Position numbers and translations under genes: made by a program | Shown here: positions 54,853-60,000 of the stretch, piece after piece | Layout: every line of letters begins with the position of its first letter | Numbering within the stretch: position 1 is the first letter of the stretch | Origin: Takakia lepidozioides | Taxonomy: Eukaryota; Streptophyta; Takakiopsida; Takakiales; Takakiaceae | Assembly: GCA_030704615.1 (NCBI GenBank) | Contig: CM060734.1 | Coordinates: forward strand, 40,380,042-40,440,041 | DNA: 60,000 nt | Direction of reading: 5' to 3' | The notes under the pieces: model-generated | Seen by the model: only the letters and a program-made list of their open reading frames with translations | Databases searched by the model: none | Told to the model about the DNA's origin: nothing

Positions 54853-55471
54853 CTATTGCCGATGATACCATTGGAATGCTAACTCCCGCAAAGTGGCAGG
54901 GAACATCGTCAACCAACAGAATTCCGTCCTGGCGTTATTAGCAATACAAGCTGTCATGAATTGAGCCAAATGGCAGTCGGGATCTGACCCTTGCAGCCCC
55001 ATAAACTGTGGCATGGGCGATACATTAACAGTTCGATCGTTAGGCGTTCCCACATCCACCACCACCGGAATTGATTGGAGAGCGACCGCAATTGGTACTG
55101 TCGCCATGGTGCCATTGGTGCTAGTACAATAGGTGGTACAACAGGTGGTGCAAGGAATGCAATAGGGGCACGATAGGTGGTGCCGATGCAGCTGCCTGTG
55201 CGGCCAATAATGCTCGTCGTGCTATCCGAACTGCCAATCGATTGGATCTGGCTTTAGCCTTATGTTCCGCGGTTACGGAAGATTCCCTCATTCCCCATAA
55301 ACCCTTCTTCTTAATTGACAAAACAAGGTGATCTCCTCGATTCCTTGCAACAGTCAATTCAAGTGTTCTCGACGTCCTCTCTTGTTCAGGCGATAGTTGA
55401 ATCTGCTCCTCCTGCGCTATCGCCAGAGCTAGCATCTCCACTTTTTGTTGACTTAGGACAGGGAGGCTCAA
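54853..55471 (-). pseudogene. Element B gag, N-terminal part (broken)
   Basis: Frames 55121-55471 and 54853-55107 match element A gag: EMLALAIAQEEQIQLSPEQE, then VVVDVGTPNDRTVNVSP and FPATLRELAFQWY. A frameshift near 55110 and a TAG at 54853-54855 break it. The alanine/proline linker is where A and B differ most. Confidence 0.85.
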
Positions 55472-55625
55472 CCGTCTCCCGCGCCTTCTTCTTACTCCAA
55501 AAACATTCCGGGATCTCCGCCTTCTTATGCTGCTTACGTAAACTACAATAAGGGCATAGTTTGAAACTAGGTGAGGAAACCTTACTATTACGAATGACTT
55601 CCCTTGTCATCTCATAATCATTCAA
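55386..55625 (-). CDS. Small zinc-motif ORF before gag, element B
   Basis: A 79-codon frame starting at ATG 55625, about 60 bases after the primer site. It reads FKLCPYCSLRKQHKKAEIPE followed by CFW and ends SGDASSGDSAGGADSTIA. It overlaps the gag start in another phase. The same protein text is kept in element A although that copy lost its start. Cysteines spaced CxxC...C suggest metal binding. It might instead be the true N-terminus of gag reached by a frameshift. Confidence 0.55.
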   Translation of the reverse strand: MNDYEMTREVIRNSKVSSPSFKLCPYCSLRKQHKKAEIPECFWSKKKARETVEPPCPKSTKSGDASSGDSAGGADSTIA

Positions 55626-55686
55626 CAGAAAGTAATTGTCTTGAAATTTTTAGTAAAGCATCACTATAGCAAACCGCATCATCTTT

Positions 55687-55704
55687 TCCCCGGCAGCGGC
55701 GCCA
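55687..55704 (-). promoter_or_regulatory. Primer-binding site of element B
   Basis: On the minus strand TGGCGCCGCTGCCGGGGA lies six bases after the LTR end at 55711, one mismatch from the canonical Athila-type site. Confidence 0.85.
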
Positions 55705-55710
55705 AAAAGA

Positions 55711-57167
55711 TGAGAATAAAACTATAATCAACCCTAAAGAAAAAGATCAATCAGTCTAGAGTTCGTTCGCTGGGGAAAGCACTATACGACTATAACATAA
55801 TGATGCCCTGTTATTCTATTTCTCTTCATTCTCCCTCTGAAAACGTTCTACCATTACTTATCTCAATCTATAGCAACTAAGATCCTACCAATTTCAATGA
55901 TACCTCCTCTACTCTCTATCAACTCTATCCCATTATATGAGATCAAATACCATTGCTCATCTACTACTCTTCTCCAGTAATCTATCTGATACAAGATCAA
56001 TAGCTCTCGATACCATCCTTTATTCACCAACCATAAATTGATTATCTCTTTGTCACCACATTGCAGTCTTTTAAAGATATCTAGCGACAAACTATTAGGT
56101 AGACCAGTAATTAATTCTACAGGATATGCTATCCGTTCTTTTCCACACATCACTATCGATCACTTTTTACCACCAAGTTTGTTTCTTCAGTTGCTCCAGG
56201 GATTTTCCTTCACCAAAATTATGATTCCATTCTCTCATAAGTTCAGGATAGCCTTCAAATGGTCTATACCACTTCTACAACCAACTGTGCTTCCAATAAC
56301 AACTCCTGTATAGAATGGATATCTCTCTATACCATCCTCTATTGACTAATTGCAATAAGAATACTTCTTTATCGCTACAACAAAGCTTCTGAAAGATTAT
56401 TATCGATAAATGATCTGGTAATCCAGTGATCAACTCTGATATTTCTTTTATTCCTCATCATTGCTTTCTGCCATGCAAATGATTTTACTTCACTGTTGTA
56501 CTCCTACCATTAATCCAATTGAAGATGCTCTATCTTCGTTTCCTTAATCTGCTCCTTCTTGAACTCTGGATATCCATCTATCGATATTTCTCTTGGTAGA
56601 CCAGAAACTAATTCTCATACCGAATTCTTATCTTCTTCATTTGTGCACATTCTCACCATCTCACATAATTATGGTTCTTCAATTCTTTCACACAGAATCA
56701 CATTCTCATTCCATCACTCCATTCTTCACATATACACAAAGTGAAATGCATTTTTTTTTTTCTCTTTTTTCTTTTCTATTCATTCATAAATCACAACATT
56801 GCAAGAACGCAATACTAAATCTACCATTGAAGAATAACTCTATAGTCTATCTCCTACTCACTCTACTCTCCCTACTCCGGTCACAACTCTTTGGCTCAAT
56901 TGACCCCGTCTGCTTCACATAAACGTAATATATAGCAGAGCGCTCCAACAACTGTAATAACCGCTCAAACTCCTTCATCCATCATTTACAATTATTTATC
57001 CATTTCTTCTATCATCTAGTCCATGATAGACTATCGGCTGCATACAGGATATCAAAGAACACTGCTCTATCGCAACAATATCAAAGGTATCGCAGAATAT
57101 GTCAATGATAAAGATATTAAAAAGTTCTTAAAATTGTCACTGAGTCAGAAATTCCTATTATTCTACA
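55711..57167 (-). repeat. 5' LTR of element B (full length)
   Basis: 1,457 bp, beginning TGTAGAATAATAGG on the minus strand at 57167 and ending TTATTCTCA at 55711. The TATA-like box is at about 56926-56935. It holds an F1 unit with a frameshift (about 56160-56480) and an open F2 unit (55863-56153). Confidence 0.88.
55863..56153 (-). CDS. F-box-like protein in the LTR of element B (copy F2)
   Basis: A 96-codon frame. Residues about 10-55 (YPVELITGLPNSLSLDIFKR, then EIINLWLVNKGWYRELL, then YWRR) follow the F-box pattern with LP at the start and LVNKGWYR at the end. It lies in the transcribed part of the 5' LTR. The matching unit of the 3' LTR has a TGA (AATAAATGA for AATAAAGGA), and the one in element A is broken. 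As with F1, no substrate domain follows. Confidence 0.6.
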   Translation of the reverse strand: MMCGKERIAYPVELITGLPNSLSLDIFKRLQCGDKEIINLWLVNKGWYRELLILYQIDYWRRVVDEQWYLISYNGIELIESRGGIIEIGRILVAID

Positions 57168-57172
57168 AGGAT
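57168..57172. repeat. Right 5-bp target-site duplication of element B
   Basis: AGGAT, identical to 52349-52353, immediately outside the LTR terminus at 57167. Confidence 0.93.
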
Positions 57173-57955
57173 CTCGATGTGAAGACATATAATGATGTTG
57201 CTATTTTGCCGACGTGGATTTGGAGTCTAGTGAACATTCACTGGAGTTCAAGCCAGGAACAGGTTCGCTCGCAGGTGGAGCACTTACTGACCGTGTAGCG
57301 TATAGGCAAAGACCTGAAGACCTGCAAGTACATACTGGTACCAATAGTTGAAGGGTAAGTGTCCTACGTTTCGACTGTGTATCTACCTTGGATGGGTCTG
57401 CCTACATTGCTCTACAGTCATTGGTCTACAACATTGGTACTTGGCATTGTCTTGTGTCTGTCAAATCATTTTACAGCTTGTTTGGAAAGCTGATGCGTCG
57501 CGTAGTGTGTCAGATGTCATTGGAGTCTGGTGATTGTTGACCAGGTGCGCCATGTGTTCATTCATCTAAACTCAATGAAGAAATTTCACAAAAATGTGGA
57601 CATACAACCATGGGTTCGAATTGTGTATGGACAATGTCTCGGCTTAAAGCACATGACCCCGGAGTGGAACAAGGCCACTTCATTCAAGTTTAATGTCCCT
57701 GAAGTGCCGCAACAACCCTTTTCGTGGGAATGTGACTTTTACATCATGTCATTTATCAAGGGGTTCTGTGACTGGTTGAAGGGCGACTGTGGCGGAACAT
57801 TTAGAAAGAGAGGAAAGCCTTTTACCTCAGAGTGGTTTACATTCCGCTATGCTTGCAGGCAACGCTTAAAGTGTGTTGAGTACATTTTGAAGGCACTTAG
57901 TACTATGGAGAATGTAGCAGTAGAGAGGCAATTGTCATCGGACAGAGTCTTCTGA
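57173..57955 (+). pseudogene. Ulp1-like (C48) protease gene, exons after insertion B
   Basis: The interrupted exon continues LDVKTYNDVAILPTWIWSLV, meets a TAG (57296-57298) and runs on in phase to KDLKTCKYILVPIVEG before a donor at 57355. After an intron (57355-57513) the next exon reads CHWSLVIVDQVRHVFIHLNS, then VPEVPQQPFSWECDFYIMSF. HW (catalytic His), HLNSM in place of the usual iDS (Asp changed to Asn) and PQQ....EC (Gln and Cys) are in the order of Ulp1/SENP cysteine proteases. It ends at TGA 57953-57955. Such domains are common in plant transposons as well as hosts. Two in-frame stops and insertion B make it a pseudogene. Confidence 0.7.
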
Positions 57956-58795
57956 TGTCCGGGTTATTTCTTCTAGGCCTGGCAATAAATGAAAGACATG
58001 TCCTTTGCTTCGTCTTCTCTCTCTCTCTCAACGTGGCTGAATCTGTCGAAGCCTGAAATCAGACCAACATATACATTGCTCTAATCCTTTGGAGGCTCAA
58101 TAACTTCATGATCCCGGTCATATATGCTTAGTTGTGGTGGAAGAGATCATGGATGAGTGGCAACAAATTACTAGAACAACTACGCTATATTACAGCTTTA
58201 ATATTATGGGATAGTAACTGGTCCATGCACAACAGTCCGAGCTATATGTGTGATGAAAGATACAGTCCATGACATGTTATTTCAAGCAACATTCCATGCA
58301 CAACAGTCAACAACATTTCCTGTCATGGGTATTGACACGCCCTGAGTAATGCCCCACTAGTCACACAAGACAAAGCATTTTAGCTATGAGACACTTAATT
58401 ACAGGAACAAGAATGCACCAGCAAGGACATGCTCCACATTCGCTTCTGCTCTCTGAGGGCCCAAAGCTCAACAGCCATGTGCTTGCTCAAACAAACGCCC
58501 TCCTCTGCATTTGCGCCAAAGTGTTTGGATAGACTCTCCAGTAAAAAATATGGCCCAAAGTGACAGACCAGTCAAGTGTAGACTGCTAACAGACCTGAAA
58601 AGCAAGCTCACAGGTACTAAGAAACTTCCACTGCGGTTGTGCAGAGATGAGTATCATAAACCATGAAGTGAAGAAATTCTTCAGTTCTGAAAATCCATAA
58701 ACAGTGGACTAAATTTGGTAAATGATCAAATCATATAAAACGCCTGATTCATTTTATTTGGGCAGCTGTAGGAAATTGGACTAATGGACAAAAAT
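57956..58795. other. Non-coding stretch
   Basis: No supported gene. There is a CT microsatellite at about 58017-58034. Confidence 0.5.
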
Positions 58796-58798
58796 AGC

Positions 58799-58892
58799 TT
58801 TCTTCTGATTCCAGACAAACAGCTGATTGTCATCCCCTTGAAAAACAAGCTCTTGATCACCACTTGAGGCCATAGACCTCAGACTGGTGGCC
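58799..58892 (-). pseudogene. FZR/CDH1-like WD40 fragment 1
   Basis: On the minus strand 58892-58860 reads GHQSEVYGLKW; after a one-base shift 58858-58799 reads DQELVFQGDDNQLFVWNQKK. The pair matches the WD40 segment of plant FZR/CCS52 (CDH1) proteins with a GHKSE.CGLKW...GGNDNQLFVWN pattern, as I remember it. These are activators of the anaphase-promoting complex. Only this piece is present. Confidence 0.7.
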
Positions 58893-59040
58893 AACAAGTT
58901 GTCATAGAAAAGAAAGAATGTGAAAGATGTCTACGGGCAGAAAATTTCCTTGAACCTGTTTCCAGTCTATGACATGGGTGAGGCCATCATGGATGACCTC
59001 AAGGGTTTACCCACTCTCGGCACTAGATTGAAATTCAAAG

Positions 59041-59640
59041 TCAGGGCAAGTAGCCTACCTTTGAATAGCAAACAGACGCAAAGAGGAAAGTGGGATTGTA
59101 ATCGCCCGTTGTGTGGGCAACCTGAATTCCAACCTTTTGAATGTCTGCATGGACTTCCTTGCCCATCTCCCAGGCTGCAAGGCTGGCACAGGCATTGGCA
59201 ACACAGACAACTGTGACTTTGTTAGGGGTCACCCCTTGCTGTATCATTTGCTCATAGGTCTCCAAAGCCTCTCTACCACACCTATGTTGGCATATCTTGT
59301 GATCATTGTGTTCCGTGAGACCACACTGCATTGAGCCATATTGTCAAACACATGACGGGCATCCTGTATGGATGTCAACATGGACAACTTTGCCCTTCTC
59401 TAAGGCTGCCAGGCTTGCACAGGCACTGACAATGCCGATGAACGTAACCTGGTCCGGTGTCACGCATCATTATGTATGATGACTATTTTACCGGGGCGAA
59501 CGAACTCGTTTCGGAACTCAAGTCAATATGGGGGCGTTGTCATGTATCATTTTCTCATAGGTCTCCAAAGCCTCCTTACCAAACCCATGTTGGGCATATC
59601 CTACAATCATTGCATTCCATGACACCACATTTCGTGTAGC
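59041..59640 (-). pseudogene. PPR fragment at the right side
   Basis: Minus-strand text includes VVSWNAMIVGYAQHGFGKEA near 59530-59640 and CGREALETYEQMIQQGVTPN, KVTVVCVANACASLAAWEMG and KEVHADIQKVGIQV in 59130-59290. These are PLS-type PPR motifs. Frameshifts and a foreign patch near 59465-59540 interrupt them. Confidence 0.8.
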
Positions 59641-59862
59641 CATTTTTTCAAAACTCCGTTTGCATCATATATGCTGCCACATTTACAATACATGTCGATG
59701 AGGGCAGATGGTGAGTACAACAGACATTACCTGTATTCACTTATATCTTCATTGACCTCACTGTCCAAAGAATAGTTCATGCAAAACCAGCCGGCTTAAG
59801 AAGTAAGCAGAAGATAAACCTAACATTAGTAGAAGGTTTAGCATAGAATCAACTTCATACAC

Positions 59863-59978
59863 CAATACCGGATGCAACAGTCAGCCGTCCCCCCACCCGA
59901 AGCTAGCAAGCCAGGTTGATGTGGTGACCAAACAATGGCCTTCACTGCTGCAGTATGCTCACTGAACTTCAACCAGCT
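59863..59978 (-). pseudogene. FZR/CDH1-like WD40 fragment 2
   Basis: Minus strand reads WLKFSEHTAAVKAIVWSPHQ, PGLLASGGGTADCCIRYW, ending at a possible donor (GTGTATG). This is the WD40 segment that follows fragment 1 in FZR/CCS52, yet it lies upstream of it on this strand with a PPR relic between. It may be a real exon of a gene extending beyond the window or a displaced fragment. Confidence 0.75.
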
Positions 59979-60000
59979 TTCAGTTGATTGCTAATGAACT

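Larger units (their letters stand above)
52354..57167 (-). mobile_element. Non-autonomous Athila-like gypsy element B
   Basis: 4,814 bp between AGGAT duplications, minus orientation. 5' LTR at 57167-55711, primer site at 55687-55704, small zinc-motif ORF, broken gag, a long fused ORF, and a 3' LTR (53525-52354) that lacks the first part of U3. There is no protease, reverse transcriptase or integrase. The two LTR copies look about 98 percent alike by eye, so insertion was recent. It belongs to the same family as element A, by LTR, gag and primer site. Confidence 0.92.

Noticed and set aside
57023-57172. First part of the 57023-57298 ORF as an authentic gene start
   Set aside because: It is read-through of the element B LTR; only the part from 57173 belongs to the Ulp1-like frame.

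Overview
The window looks like a land-plant nuclear genome. It holds DYW/E-type pentatricopeptide repeat (PPR) pseudogenes, introns with GT-AG borders, an Athila-like Ty3/gypsy retrotransposon, a RepHel Helitron and a SWIM-type Mutator-like transposase. The many PLS-type PPR relics suggest a non-angiosperm plant (fern, lycophyte or bryophyte), but the sequence alone does not settle the lineage. Almost everything is mobile DNA, nested or decayed; I see no intact ordinary housekeeping gene.

Layout: 1-5.7 kb, a decayed Helitron on the minus strand, running off the left edge. 6.9-11.6 kb, a cluster of broken PPR genes on the minus strand, one running into an OSB-like WWDNR motif. 11.8-12.85 and 16.6-17.8 kb, two inverted copies of an unknown repeat. 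17.8-18.6 kb, diverged tRNA/SINE-like modules. 19.7-38.7 kb, Athila-like retrotransposon A, whose LTR encodes an F-box-like domain. A is split by an 11,362-bp Mutator-like element (24452-35813) with a 9-bp target duplication. 39-47.3 kb, pieces of further gypsy elements (C, D, E). 47.7-51.7 kb, decayed ORFs with a coiled-coil repeat. 52.2-58 kb, a broken Ulp1-like protease gene interrupted by gypsy element B (52354-57167, AGGAT target duplication). 58.8-60 kb, scrambled FZR/CDH1-like WD40 pieces around a PPR relic.

The most interesting system is the Mutator-like element. Besides a SWIM/MULE transposase on the plus strand it carries a divergent 10-exon gene. I could join all ten exons with no frame break into a predicted 1,202-residue protein with an N-terminal ParB-like DGNHR motif and a C-terminal circularly permuted methyltransferase-like fold whose catalytic motifs are altered. 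Introns 1 and 5 of that gene hold eleven copies of a 22-bp palindromic site. A DNA-binding ParB-like protein plus clustered palindromes inside the same transposon recalls bacterial ParB/parS and the VANC anti-silencing proteins of VANDAL MULEs. That functional link is inference.

The second notable theme is an F-box-like coding region, tandemly duplicated, inside the LTR leader of the Athila-like family, present in both element A and element B.
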